Below, one piece after another: positions 33,238-41,805 of a stretch of 64,000 bases of DNA. The notes below the pieces were generated by a model. The model saw only the letters and a list, made by a program, of their open reading frames with translations, was not told the origin of the DNA and searched no databases. Source of the DNA: CAG-411 sp050875145 (lineage in GTDB: Bacteria; Bacillota; Clostridia; Lachnospirales; Lachnospiraceae); the NCBI GenBank assembly GCA_050875145.1, contig JBNMLH010000006.1:1-64000 (forward strand). The letters are read 5' to 3'. Both the position numbers and the translations under genes were made by a program. Positions within the stretch are counted from its first letter, which is position 1. Every line of letters starts with the position of its first letter.

Positions 33238-34647
33238 ATGAGTCAGGTAAAAGATTTAGTAAGAAAAATAAATAAAGGAAAAGATTTAGATGAAAATATT
33301 CCTGCCTATAAAAATATATTGTTTGATTTGTACAATCAGGTATCTGTTTTGCATGTTGCTTTGGAGTATTACATGCTTTATGAAACATTACAGGAAAAGG
33401 CTGGGGAGGAAAATGGATATTTACAGGAGACCATCTCTGTTGTCAATCAACTGGTAAAGGAAACTTTTTGTGGTGAAACACTTACAGTAGAAGAAAAGCA
33501 AGAAAAAATTGATTTGCTTGTGGCTACAAGAAGTGATGTGATCCGAAAGATGAAAGTATTAACGATGTATACGGATAAGTTGCAGATTTTTGAACATGTA
33601 ATTAACCGTATTGAATTGAAATACGAAAAAGATTTTCCGATGGCGGATATTGATACTTTTGTACAGAAGGTGTATCAATATATTTTTAGTGGAAAAGATA
33701 ATGTGGTAATCAATGAGAGCATAAAAGAAATTTTGGCAGAGTTGCCGGTTAGAATGGCACGCTCAAAGTATTTTCAATTGATAGAAAATAGTTTATCTGT
33801 CTATAAGGATTCGGATCGATCAGCGGTAGACCGTTATATTTATATGTTGGAAACCAGTGCTATGTTATATGAGCCGGATGGGGTAGAAGAGTATTTTCTA
33901 GATGTAAAAGATTTTACAGAACGATTAGGCAAGATGAAATTTGCTGATTTATCTGAAAGTGAGTTTCACAAAGTATATGATGAGTTAGAGGAAACAGCAG
34001 AATACATTTCAGAAGTTGCTGATTTGTATGTAGAAATTGAAAGTGTTTTAAATAGTTTATATTGTTACCTGACTTCAGAGGATGGACAACCATTGACAGA
34101 TGCAAGTGATAAAGCCTGTGTAGAAATGCTGCAATGTATTTCTGGCTTATTTGAGGATGGAGACTGGAAAGTGGTTCCGGATAGTCTGGATGAGAAGCTG
34201 GTACTTACAGAGGGAAAGCAGGAGAAGCTTGTGGAAGATATGCTTCAATTGGAAACTGTTTTAGTAGACCTTCAGATTAGTCACAGAGAGAAGTTGGAAC
34301 AGTTAAATCTGATAGAAGATTTTGTGAAATTGGATACAATACAGCAGCTTCTGGCAGCTTCTGGTACATTTATTGAATTTAATGAAGAAGAGGAAGAAAA
34401 ACCTGCGGATGAGGCATATATAGAAGAACAGACACAGCAGTTACTTGAAAAATTGAAAACACAGTTTGCTGAAAATGAAATGTGTATCAATCGTGCAGTG
34501 ATAGCAGCTACGATTAGTAAGTTTCCAGTATTTTTTACTTCGTCAAAAGAGGTGGAAGAATACATTCGTGAAGCTTTAGAACGGTGTCAGGATGATGCAG
34601 AGCGTCAGGCAAGTATGAATGTGATTCAGGCTATTATGGAAGGATAG
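33238..34647 (+). CDS. Uncharacterised acidic coiled-coil protein
   Basis: 469 residues from ATG 33238, chosen for AAAAGGAG about 10 bases upstream; the longer frame begins in the terminator hairpin. I do not recognise it. It has no signal peptide or membrane segment, is rich in Glu, Leu and Val, and is predicted mostly helical with coiled-coil stretches (about residues 80-120 and 395-450). A Glu run follows F-I-E-F-N near residue 380. It lies 3 bases ahead of a small gene and upstream of DUF2953 and ytfJ, so the four probably form one operon. Confidence 0.7.
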   Translation: MSQVKDLVRKINKGKDLDENIPAYKNILFDLYNQVSVLHVALEYYMLYETLQEKAGEENGYLQETISVVNQLVKETFCGETLTVEEKQEKIDLLVATRSDVIRKMKVLTMYTDKLQIFEHVINRIELKYEKDFPMADIDTFVQKVYQYIFSGKDNVVINESIKEILAELPVRMARSKYFQLIENSLSVYKDSDRSAVDRYIYMLETSAMLYEPDGVEEYFLDVKDFTERLGKMKFADLSESEFHKVYDELEETAEYISEVADLYVEIESVLNSLYCYLTSEDGQPLTDASDKACVEMLQCISGLFEDGDWKVVPDSLDEKLVLTEGKQEKLVEDMLQLETVLVDLQISHREKLEQLNLIEDFVKLDTIQQLLAASGTFIEFNEEEEEKPADEAYIEEQTQQLLEKLKTQFAENEMCINRAVIAATISKFPVFFTSSKEVEEYIREALERCQDDAERQASMNVIQAIMEG

Positions 34648-34650
34648 AAT

Positions 34651-34992
34651 ATGGTTGAGTGGTTTGAAAGTTTGTACCTGGACGGAATTACAAAACATAC
34701 AGTGCAACACATAAAAGAAAAGGTTGAAAAAGAAAAGCTTCAATATCCGGTTTTTTGTGTTGCATTTTCCTCAAACCCCGAAAATTTGTTAGATATTATG
34801 AATGTCAATGAGCTGTTGTTTCCATATTACCAAAAGAAGTCCTGTTTTATTTTGGGATTGGCATCCAGTAGAAAGCAGGCAATGATTATGGCAGCAGCGA
34901 TTATAACAAGATTATATCGCGAGACGGGAGGCTTTGATGTGAAATCTTATTATGGTAAGAAATCACAGGAGAAAATTTCAGTTGACGGGTAG
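34651..34992 (+). CDS. Uncharacterised small protein
   Basis: 113 residues, starting 3 bases after the previous stop. No domain is recognised. The sequence looks like a compact alpha/beta cytoplasmic protein: an N-terminal amphipathic helix, a hydrophobic strand (Y-P-V-F-C-V-A-F-S), and a long Ala/Ile-rich helix (about 75-95). The close spacing predicts translational coupling with the acidic protein upstream. Confidence 0.62.
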   Translation: MVEWFESLYLDGITKHTVQHIKEKVEKEKLQYPVFCVAFSSNPENLLDIMNVNELLFPYYQKKSCFILGLASSRKQAMIMAAAIITRLYRETGGFDVKSYYGKKSQEKISVDG

Positions 34993-35010
34993 AAAGGGGA
35001 GTGAGGCACA

Positions 35011-36063
35011 TTGCATATTTTTTTGATGATTTTAAAAATCATCGGTATTATTATAATTGTTCTTTTAGGACTTTTATTATTAGGAATTGGTCTTATTTTA
35101 TTTGTGCCTCTTCGTTATTCTGTTGAATTGAAAAAAGAGGTGGACAAAGATATAGAAGGCTCTATTCGTACAACCTGGCTTTTACACATTCTTTCCTTTC
35201 GAGCCGATTATAAAGAAAATCTAAATTATTGTTTTCGAATCTTTGGTATACCGATAAAAAAGAGCGAGGATGCAGAAAAGAAAACGGAAGAGGGAGAAAA
35301 GGAGCAGGATACAAAGTCTCGGAATGAATTTTCTGAAGATGGTAAAACCTATAAAGAGAAGCCTGTAGAAGAAAAGGTGACAGAAAAAAGGGAGATACGG
35401 CAGACACAAAAAAAGCCGGAAATAAAGATTATAAAAAACGATAGTGTTGGGGATGTCACTATAAAAAAAGAAACACAGGAAAGACGACAGAAAGATAAGA
35501 AGCCGGAAAAGGAAAAAATAGAACAAAAAGTTGAAGAAAAGAAAGAAAAAAAAGCAGTCGCAAGGAAGAAAGAAAAGAAGCATTTTAATATAAAGAGAAA
35601 ATTGCAGGATTATATAGATAAGATAGTGGAACTATATAACAAGGCAAAAACTATGTGGAGGGGATTTCTTCACAAAGAGGAAGAAGTGCAGAAGAAAATA
35701 GAGCATGTTGCAGATTTTTTTGCAGCGAATGAAAATCATGTTGGAATACTGGTGTTGATTGAGTATGGGAAAAAAGCTTTTTTGCATATATGGCCTAAAA
35801 AATGGAGAGGATGGCTTCGTTTCGGTTTAGAAGACCCGGCAGAGACTGGAAAGGCATTGGGGATATTTTCGGTACTGTGTGGAGTAGTAGGAACCTTTCC
35901 GAACATAGAACCAGATTTTGAACAGGAAATTTTTGAAGGCAATCTGAAGGCAAAAGGAAGGATACGTGTTGCAACTCTTTTGGGAATTGTGATACATGTT
36001 TGGAGAAATGAAGCTTTTAAAGCATTAAAACGTAATTTTGAAGAAATCAGGAGGGTTTTATAA
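35011..36063 (+). CDS. DUF2953 domain protein (YtfI-like)
   Basis: 350 residues from a TTG at 35011, the only in-frame start near the ribosome binding site AAAGGGGAG. A membrane anchor (about residues 4-32) is followed by a short beta domain. A highly charged Lys/Glu linker (about 90-195) leads to the conserved DUF2953 C-terminus (W-L-R-F-G-L-E-D-P and P-N-I-E-P-D-F). In Bacillus the pair ytfI-ytfJ has the same order. The stop codon overlaps the ytfJ start by one base. The linker is longer and more biased than I expect for the family. Sporulation linkage is by neighbour only. Confidence 0.82.
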   Translation: MHIFLMILKIIGIIIIVLLGLLLLGIGLILFVPLRYSVELKKEVDKDIEGSIRTTWLLHILSFRADYKENLNYCFRIFGIPIKKSEDAEKKTEEGEKEQDTKSRNEFSEDGKTYKEKPVEEKVTEKREIRQTQKKPEIKIIKNDSVGDVTIKKETQERRQKDKKPEKEKIEQKVEEKKEKKAVARKKEKKHFNIKRKLQDYIDKIVELYNKAKTMWRGFLHKEEEVQKKIEHVADFFAANENHVGILVLIEYGKKAFLHIWPKKWRGWLRFGLEDPAETGKALGIFSVLCGVVGTFPNIEPDFEQEIFEGNLKAKGRIRVATLLGIVIHVWRNEAFKALKRNFEEIRRVL

Positions 36064-36464
36064 TGGCAGATAGTAAAAATAATAATATGGGACAGACGGT
36101 AGAGACTTTATTTAAGGGCTTAGATGGATTTATGTCTACAAAAACAGTAGTGGGAGAACCTGTGAAGTTTGACGATGGAACAATCATTGTTCCATTGGTT
36201 GATGTAAGTTTTGGAGTAGGTGCAGGGGCATTTGCAAATAATGAAAGAAAAAAAGATAGAGCAGCCGGTGGTATGGGAGGTTCTATGCAACCAAGTGCGG
36301 TATTGGTAATTCAAAATGGTTCTGTGAAACTTGTAAACGTGAAAAAGCAGGATGGACTTACAAAAATTTTGGATATGGTTCCTGATTTTGTAAATAAATT
36401 TCTTTCTGGAAAGGAAGAAAATACAGATTATACAGCTGATTTTACAGGGGAAAATGAGGAATAA
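36063..36464 (+). CDS. ytfJ: GerW family sporulation protein YtfJ
   Basis: 133 residues. Hallmarks: a start of the T-L-F-K-G-L type, V-V-G-E-P-V, the Gly-rich stretch F-G-V-G-A-G-A-F and G-G-M-G-G, and P-S-A-V-L-V-I. The family is found in endospore formers; Bacillus subtilis YtfJ (GerW) is a forespore protein needed for germination through some receptors. The start ATG shares its first base with the stop of the DUF2953 gene. It indicates that the organism is a spore former or descends from one. Confidence 0.92.
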   Translation: MADSKNNNMGQTVETLFKGLDGFMSTKTVVGEPVKFDDGTIIVPLVDVSFGVGAGAFANNERKKDRAAGGMGGSMQPSAVLVIQNGSVKLVNVKKQDGLTKILDMVPDFVNKFLSGKEENTDYTADFTGENEE

Positions 36465-36517
36465 AGAGTTTTATTTTGACGTAAAGACGGGATACGAAGA
36501 AAAATATAAATTTCTGC

Positions 36518-36546
36518 TTGCAATTTATTATAATCTTTGATAAAAT
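36518..36546 (+). promoter_or_regulatory. rpmB promoter
   Basis: TTGCAA (36518-36523), a 17-base spacer, TAAAAT (36541-36546). Confidence 0.65.
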
Positions 36547-36558
36547 GATTTTTGTTTG

Positions 36559-36582
36559 GTGCATAGCGTTATAGCAATGCAC
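36559..36582 (+). promoter_or_regulatory. Hairpin in the rpmB leader
   Basis: GTGCAT (36559-36564) pairs with ATGCAC (36577-36582); one A-A mismatch is followed by a GC/GC pair step. It lies 9 bases before the ribosome binding site AAGGAGGTG. It could be an autoregulatory L28-binding site, but I know of no established L28 leader class. Confidence 0.4.
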
Positions 36583-36606
36583 AATAAGCGTAAGGAGGTG
36601 CTTTTA

Positions 36607-36792
36607 ATGGCTAAATGTGCAATTTGTGAAAAAGGAGCTCACTTTGGTATTCAGGTGAGTCACTCACATAGAAGAAATAACAAGATGTGGAAATCTAACG
36701 TAAAATCTGTAAAGGTTAAGGTTAATGGTGCTGCAAAGAAGATGTATGTTTGTACTTCTTGCCTTAAGTCAGGTTTAGTAGAGCGTGCATAA
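36607..36792 (+). CDS. rpmB: 50S ribosomal protein L28
   Basis: 61 residues from ATG 36607, after a near-perfect AAGGAGGTG. L28 is a basic component of the large subunit. The N-terminus keeps C-A-I-C and the C-terminus C-T-S-C, the zinc-binding form of L28. The motif H-S-H-R-R-N-N-K-M-W is characteristic. The neighbours asp23 and fakA match the usual Firmicutes order. Confidence 0.97.
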   Translation: MAKCAICEKGAHFGIQVSHSHRRNNKMWKSNVKSVKVKVNGAAKKMYVCTSCLKSGLVERA

Positions 36793-36798
36793 TGCTTA

Positions 36799-36832
36799 GA
36801 AAACCCGGTTCTTTGAACCGGGTTTTCTTTTT
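36799..36832 (+). terminator. rpmB terminator
   Basis: A perfect 13-bp stem (36799-36811 with 36815-36827), 3-base loop, then a T-rich run. Confidence 0.93.
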
Positions 36833-36959
36833 GGATTACACAACAGCTATCTAAACTTTGTGTATACAGGGTATCATGGGGATTGGCAGGATACCTTGAG
36901 AAAATTATAAAAATATTTTTTTAATTAAAAGGCAAGTTTTATGTATTCTGAATATATAG

Positions 36960-37100
36960 TTACGGGCAGAAAAACAGATTATATGCACAGATAAGCAATA
37001 TGCAGATAATTACAATAGACCAAAATAAATCAGATAAAAATAACATAATAGTCATTCCTACAGCAATCCAAAAAAAGATAAAACCCAGCATTTGTTTCAT
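36960..37100 (-). CDS. Small membrane protein, 46 residues
   Basis: ATG at 37100 (minus strand) and TAA ending at 36960. AGAGGCAGG lies about 8 bases upstream as a ribosome binding site. The protein starts M-K-Q-M-L-G-F-I-F-F-W-I-A-V-G-M and consists of two hydrophobic helices separated by a short S-D-L-F-W turn, ending in C-A-Y-N-L-F-F-C-P. The pattern (F-W-I-A-x-G-M, then Y-N-L-F near the C-terminus) resembles short conserved membrane proteins I recall from Lachnospiraceae. Function unknown. It is the only - strand gene between the pilus operon and tmcAL. Confidence 0.6.
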   Translation of the reverse strand: MKQMLGFIFFWIAVGMTIMLFLSDLFWSIVIICILLICAYNLFFCP

Positions 37101-37368
37101 AATTTATACCTGCCTCTTTTGCGTAGTTAAGTAGTGCTCTGCTATTAATATATGAACAAAATGGAAAAGCATGAATAAGATAGCATACTTTTTCATTAAG
37201 AAAATTGCTTTTAGGGTGGAAATAATAGAAAAAATCAGTTATACTAAATAATAAACTCCTATTATTCACAGTTATGAATAATAGAAGACAAATGTGTGAA
37301 ATCAGTTGAGATTTAGGGAGACCCCCATCTTCTGACTATATTTTAAGATAGGAAAGGGTGTATAGATT
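37101..37368. other. Intergenic region upstream of asp23 with an inverted repeat
   Basis: A perfect 9-bp inverted repeat with an 8-base centre (37259-37267 with 37276-37284) lies between the - strand small gene and asp23. It could be an operator or hairpin. No -10/-35 pair with good spacing is seen for asp23, although TTGAGA (37306) and TATATT (37337) are present at 25-base spacing. No RNA gene is recognised. Confidence 0.35.
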
Positions 37369-37728
37369 ATGAAGGGACATATTTCAAATAATAATGGAGA
37401 AGTGCTTATTGACAACGAAGTTATGGCAAAATATGCGGGTTCTGCTGCGGTAGAAAATTTTGGTATTGTTGGTATGGCATCGGTTAATATGAAAGACGGA
37501 TTAGTAAAATTACTAAAAAAGGAAAGTGTGAGTCATGGAGTAAATGTTGTTGTGGATGAAAACAATAAATTAAAAATTGGTTTGCACATTATTGTTGCCT
37601 ATGGCGTTAGTATTACAGCCGTTTGCCAGAATCTAATTGAAAACGTAAAATATAAAGTAGAAGAATTCACCGGTATGGAAGTAGAGAAGATTAACGTATT
37701 CGTCGAAGGTGTAAGAGTAGTGGATTAA
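37369..37728 (+). CDS. Asp23/Gls24 family envelope stress response protein (YloU)
   Basis: 119 residues, single Asp23 domain (D-N-E-V-M-A-K-Y-A-G-S-A-A, later I-V-A-Y-G-V-S-I). Asp23-type proteins are cytoplasmic and often membrane-attached in Gram-positives. The gene directly precedes fakA by 13 bases, as in most Firmicutes (yloU-yloV). AGGAAAGGGTG serves as the ribosome binding site. Confidence 0.93.
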   Translation: MKGHISNNNGEVLIDNEVMAKYAGSAAVENFGIVGMASVNMKDGLVKLLKKESVSHGVNVVVDENNKLKIGLHIIVAYGVSITAVCQNLIENVKYKVEEFTGMEVEKINVFVEGVRVVD

Positions 37729-37741
37729 GGAGGATAAGATT

Positions 37742-39412
37742 GTGAGTATCAAAGCGATTGATGCGGCAATGCTACAGAAGATGTTCATTGCTGGTGCAAA
37801 GAACATTGAGGCAAGAAAAGAATATATTAATGAGTTAAATGTATTTCCGGTTCCAGATGGAGATACGGGAACTAATATGACATTGACTATTTTATCTGCG
37901 GCTAAAGAGGTGGCTTCAATTGAGGAGCCTACAATTGAAAATTTATCAAAGGCGATTTCTAGTGGTTCTTTAAGAGGTGCCAGAGGTAATTCTGGTGTTA
38001 TTATGTCTCAGTTGTTCCGAGGTTTTACAAAGGGAATTGCTGGGGAGACAGAACTTACGGTTCCAGTTTTGACAAGAGGTTTTGGAAAAGCAGTAGAGAC
38101 TGCATATAAAGCGGTTATGAAGCCGAAGGAAGGTACTATTTTAACGGTTGCCAAGGGTGGTGCAGACAAGGCAGAAGAACTTTCTACAATGGAAGATGTA
38201 CAAGAGTTTTGCCAGCAGGTAATTGTATATATGAATGAAGTTTTAGATCAGACGCCAGAGATGCTTCCTGTATTAAAAGAAGCAGGTGTTGTGGATTCTG
38301 GTGGAAAGGGTCTTGTTACGGTATTAGAGGGCTGCGTAGATGCATTAATGGGCAAAGAGATTGACTTTGAGAGTCTAAAAGCAGAGCCTGTCAAAAAGAT
38401 TGCATCGACAATGGATTCTAGTGAAGTTTCTACAGCAGATATCAAATATGGATATTGTACAGAGTTTATTATCTTGTTACAAAATAAATTTACACAGGAA
38501 AATGAACTTGAGTTTAAGGGATATTTGAGTGGCATAGGTGATTGTGTAGTTGTAGTTGCGGATGATGAAGTGGTAAAAGTACATGTGCATACAAATGATC
38601 CGGGACTTGCGATACAGAAGGCACTTACGTATGGCGCTCTTAGCAATATGAAAATTGATAATATGCGTTTGGAGCATACCGAAAAGGTAATTAAAGAAGC
38701 AGAGAAGAAGGCAGCAGCAGAGGCAGAACAAAAGAAAGCTTCTGAACCAAGAAAGCCATATGGATTTATCAGTGTATCTGTAGGGGAAGGTTTGAGTGAG
38801 ATTTTCACCGGGTTAGGTGTAGATCATCTGATCGAAGGTGGACAGACAATGAACCCAAGTACAGAGGATATGTTAAATGCGATTGATGAAGTAAATGCAG
38901 ATACTATTTTTATTCTTCCAAATAATAAAAATATTATTTTAGCGGCAGAGCAGGCAGCAGAGTTGACGGAAGATAAAGAGATTGTGGTAATTCCAACCAA
39001 GACAATTCCACAGGGAATTACTGCTTTGATTAACTTTATGGAGGACAAGACTCCAGAGGAAAATAAGCAGCAAATGATTGAGGATATTGCAAATGTAAAA
39101 TCTGGTCAGGTAACTTACGCGGTTCGTGATACTGCGATTGATGGAAAAGAGATTCATATTGATGATATTATGGGTATCGGGGAAAATGGTATTGAGGCTG
39201 TTGGAAAGGATATCAAAGACACTACTTTAGAATTATTGTCTCATATGATAGATGACAATTCCGAACTGGTATCTGTCTTCTATGGCGATGGAGTGACAGA
39301 GGAAGATGCAAATGCTTTGGCGGCATTGATTGAAGAGACATACACCGAGGTAGAAGTAGAAGTACAGTTTGGTGGTCAGCCGGTATATTATTATATTTTA
39401 TCAGTAGAGTAA
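37742..39412 (+). CDS. fakA: Fatty acid kinase ATP-binding subunit FakA (YloV, DAK2 domain)
   Basis: 556 residues from GTG 37742, after AAGGAGG. The N-terminal DhaL-type kinase domain has the metal-ATP site N-V-F-P-V-P-D-G-D-T-G-T-N-M (residues 33-46) and S-L-R-G-A-R-G-N-S-G. The C-terminal half is the FakA-specific domain. FakA phosphorylates fatty acids presented by a DegV-type FakB protein, feeding PlsX/PlsY phospholipid synthesis. A candidate FakB (degV) lies 8 kb downstream. It ends with a hairpin before recG. Confidence 0.93.
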   Translation: MSIKAIDAAMLQKMFIAGAKNIEARKEYINELNVFPVPDGDTGTNMTLTILSAAKEVASIEEPTIENLSKAISSGSLRGARGNSGVIMSQLFRGFTKGIAGETELTVPVLTRGFGKAVETAYKAVMKPKEGTILTVAKGGADKAEELSTMEDVQEFCQQVIVYMNEVLDQTPEMLPVLKEAGVVDSGGKGLVTVLEGCVDALMGKEIDFESLKAEPVKKIASTMDSSEVSTADIKYGYCTEFIILLQNKFTQENELEFKGYLSGIGDCVVVVADDEVVKVHVHTNDPGLAIQKALTYGALSNMKIDNMRLEHTEKVIKEAEKKAAAEAEQKKASEPRKPYGFISVSVGEGLSEIFTGLGVDHLIEGGQTMNPSTEDMLNAIDEVNADTIFILPNNKNIILAAEQAAELTEDKEIVVIPTKTIPQGITALINFMEDKTPEENKQQMIEDIANVKSGQVTYAVRDTAIDGKEIHIDDIMGIGENGIEAVGKDIKDTTLELLSHMIDDNSELVSVFYGDGVTEEDANALAALIEETYTEVEVEVQFGGQPVYYYILSVE

Positions 39413-39430
39413 TCCTACACAGATATATAA

Positions 39431-39471
39431 AAAAGGGAGAGTTATTTGTATATATTGCAAATAGCTCTTTT
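39431..39471 (+). terminator. Hairpin terminator between fakA and recG
   Basis: A 10-bp stem (39439-39448 with 39458-39467, one G-U pair) is flanked by A-rich and T-rich arms, so it could act in both directions. Confidence 0.7.
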
Positions 39472-39495
39472 CTTTGCGAAAAGGAGTGTGAGGAT

Positions 39496-41535
39496 ATGAG
39501 GGTAACAGACTCTCTTCTTTCTATAAAAGGAATTGGAGAGAAGGCACAACAAAAGTATCAAAAATTAAATATCAATACGGTGGGGGATTTATTAGAACAT
39601 TATCCGAGAAATTATGACGTATATAAGCCAATTTGTCCTATCAGAGATTTGGTAGAAGGGGAAGTTTGTGCAGTAGAAGGTGTGCTGGATAGTCTTCCTA
39701 AAATGCGAAAGGTACGAAAATTAAAAATTTTATCTTGTAGCATCCAGGATGGAACCGGGATTGTGAGACTTACTTGGTTTAATATGCCCTTTGTTATGTC
39801 CTCCCTGCATTCTGGGACACGTTATATCTTCCGGGGAAAAGTAATACGAAAAAATGGAGTATTAGTTATCGAGCAACCACAAATGCTTACAAAAGAACAA
39901 TTTTATAATAATTTAAACAAGTTGCAGCCTATATACTCTTTGACAGCTGGTTTAAGTAATCATGCAATCAGCAAGGCAATTGCTTATGTGTTGAAAGAAG
40001 GGGAGATACAAACGGACTATCTGCCTGTAGATTTGCGTAAAAAGTATCATTTAATAGAGCGTAAAAAGGCATTACGAGGGATTCATTTTCCCAAAAATAA
40101 AGAAGAAATGATAGATGCTAGAAGAAGAATTGTATTTGATGAGTTCTTTTTATTTGTAATGGCATTAAACCAGCTAAAAGAGAAAAAGGAAAAACGAAAA
40201 AATGTATATCAGATGAAGGCTGTAAAGGAGTGTGAGCAGTTACTAGCTTCTTTACCATACAAACTAACGAAAGCACAGCTTCGAGCTTGGGAGCAGGTTC
40301 AGAATGATTTGATGGGAGAGGGTATTATGAATCGTCTGATTCAGGGGGATGTAGGTTCTGGTAAGACGATTATAGCAATACTTGCCCTACTTTTTAATGC
40401 AAGGAATGGGCATCAAGGAGCAATTATGGTACCTACCGAGGTGTTAGCGAAACAGCATTTAGAAAGTTTTCAGGAAATGTTATCGCCTTTTGGAATTCGG
40501 ATTGCTCTTTTAGTTGGTTCAATGACGGCTAAGGAGAAACGTGAGGCATATAAAGCACTTAAAGAGCATGAAATTGATATTGTGATAGGGACACATGCAT
40601 TAATACAGGAAAAGGTAGAATATGCAGACTTGTCGCTTGTTATTACGGATGAACAACATCGATTTGGTGTAAAACAGCGAGAAAATTTTGCAGGAAAAGG
40701 CAATGAAGCACATATATTGGTTATGAGTGCAACACCGATTCCGAGAACTTTGGCGATTATTTTATATGGTGATTTGGATTTGACAGTGATTGATGAATTG
40801 CCGGGAAATCGTCTTCCGATCAAAAATTGTGTGGTGAATACTGGTTATCGTCCCAATGCGTATGCATTTATTGATAAACAGGTACGCGAGGGCAGACAGG
40901 CGTATGTGATTTGTCCGATGGTAGAGGAAAGTGAAAATATGGAGGCTGAAAATGTAATTGATTATACAGAGCAATTGCGCAGTGTTCTTCCTATGAGTAT
41001 CCAAATTGAATATTTACATGGCAAGATGAAACCGAAAGAAAAGAATGCTATTATGGAACGTTTTGCAGCAGGAGAAATACAGGTATTGGTTTCTACGACT
41101 GTAGTAGAAGTGGGAATTAATGTTCCAAACGCAACGGTCATGTTGATTGAAAATTGTGAGAGGTTTGGTCTTGCACAGCTTCATCAGTTACGTGGTCGGG
41201 TAGGGCGTGGAAAACATCAGTCCTATTGCATTTTTATGACAGGCCATGAGAGCAAGGAAACCAAAAAACGTATGGAGATTATGGGAAAATCAAATGACGG
41301 TTTTTTGATTGCAGAGCAGGATTTGAAGCTTCGTGGACCGGGAGACTTGTTTGGAATACGGCAGAGTGGACTGTTAGAATTTAAAATGGCAGATGTATTT
41401 CAGGATTCGCATATTTTGAAAGAGGCGTATGAGGCTGCCAAGGAGGTTTCCGAAGGAGAATTGATTCAAATTTACAAAAAGTATGAGCGTTTGCGAGAAA
41501 AATTATATAGATACACAGACGAGTTGAGTTTGTAA
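39496..41535 (+). CDS. recG: ATP-dependent DNA helicase RecG
   Basis: 679 residues, full length. RecG remodels stalled replication forks and Holliday junctions. An N-terminal wedge/OB domain (about residues 55-150) is followed by a superfamily 2 helicase core: Walker A G-D-V-G-S-G-K-T, the DExH box D-E-Q-H, motif III M-S-A-T-P-I-P-R-T-L, and motif VI Q-L-R-G-R-V-G-R-G. The C-terminal TRG region is present. The ATG follows AAAGGAG. RecG after yloV is the common Firmicutes arrangement. Confidence 0.96.
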   Translation: MRVTDSLLSIKGIGEKAQQKYQKLNINTVGDLLEHYPRNYDVYKPICPIRDLVEGEVCAVEGVLDSLPKMRKVRKLKILSCSIQDGTGIVRLTWFNMPFVMSSLHSGTRYIFRGKVIRKNGVLVIEQPQMLTKEQFYNNLNKLQPIYSLTAGLSNHAISKAIAYVLKEGEIQTDYLPVDLRKKYHLIERKKALRGIHFPKNKEEMIDARRRIVFDEFFLFVMALNQLKEKKEKRKNVYQMKAVKECEQLLASLPYKLTKAQLRAWEQVQNDLMGEGIMNRLIQGDVGSGKTIIAILALLFNARNGHQGAIMVPTEVLAKQHLESFQEMLSPFGIRIALLVGSMTAKEKREAYKALKEHEIDIVIGTHALIQEKVEYADLSLVITDEQHRFGVKQRENFAGKGNEAHILVMSATPIPRTLAIILYGDLDLTVIDELPGNRLPIKNCVVNTGYRPNAYAFIDKQVREGRQAYVICPMVEESENMEAENVIDYTEQLRSVLPMSIQIEYLHGKMKPKEKNAIMERFAAGEIQVLVSTTVVEVGINVPNATVMLIENCERFGLAQLHQLRGRVGRGKHQSYCIFMTGHESKETKKRMEIMGKSNDGFLIAEQDLKLRGPGDLFGIRQSGLLEFKMADVFQDSHILKEAYEAAKEVSEGELIQIYKKYERLREKLYRYTDELSL

Positions 41536-41682
41536 GTTTGCTTGCATAAATTTACAAAAATAATTTGAAGGTTGCTTGGAATATACTGGTATTTTTGCTT
41601 GATAATTTATTGTAAGCCTGTTAATATAAGGCTTTAACGGAAGGTGAAAACGATAGAAAAGTAAAAATTGCCATTAATTGCC

Positions 41683-41711
41683 TAGACTTTTAAAAAAAAA
41701 TGGGTTATAAT
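41683..41711 (+). promoter_or_regulatory. Promoter of the nfnAB operon
   Basis: TAGACT (41683-41688), a 17-base spacer, then TATAAT (41706-41711), about 95 bases ahead of the nfnA start. The rest of the recG-nfnA gap holds only a weak 6-bp hairpin at about 41614-41634. Confidence 0.55.
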
Positions 41712-41805
41712 GTCACTTATATTGCAAAATTTTATCGTTTTTGGTCCGTGAAACAAAAACGAGTGGAAAACAGCTATATACAAGTGGAAAGATGGAGGTA
41801 TATTG

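Noticed and set aside
37030..37269. 79-codon minus-strand frame from a GTG
   Set aside because: No ribosome binding site ahead of the GTG. The 46-codon frame that overlaps it has a proper ATG, spacing and membrane-protein pattern.
38248..38808. 186-codon minus-strand frame within fakA
   Set aside because: Antisense shadow of the well-supported FakA coding region.
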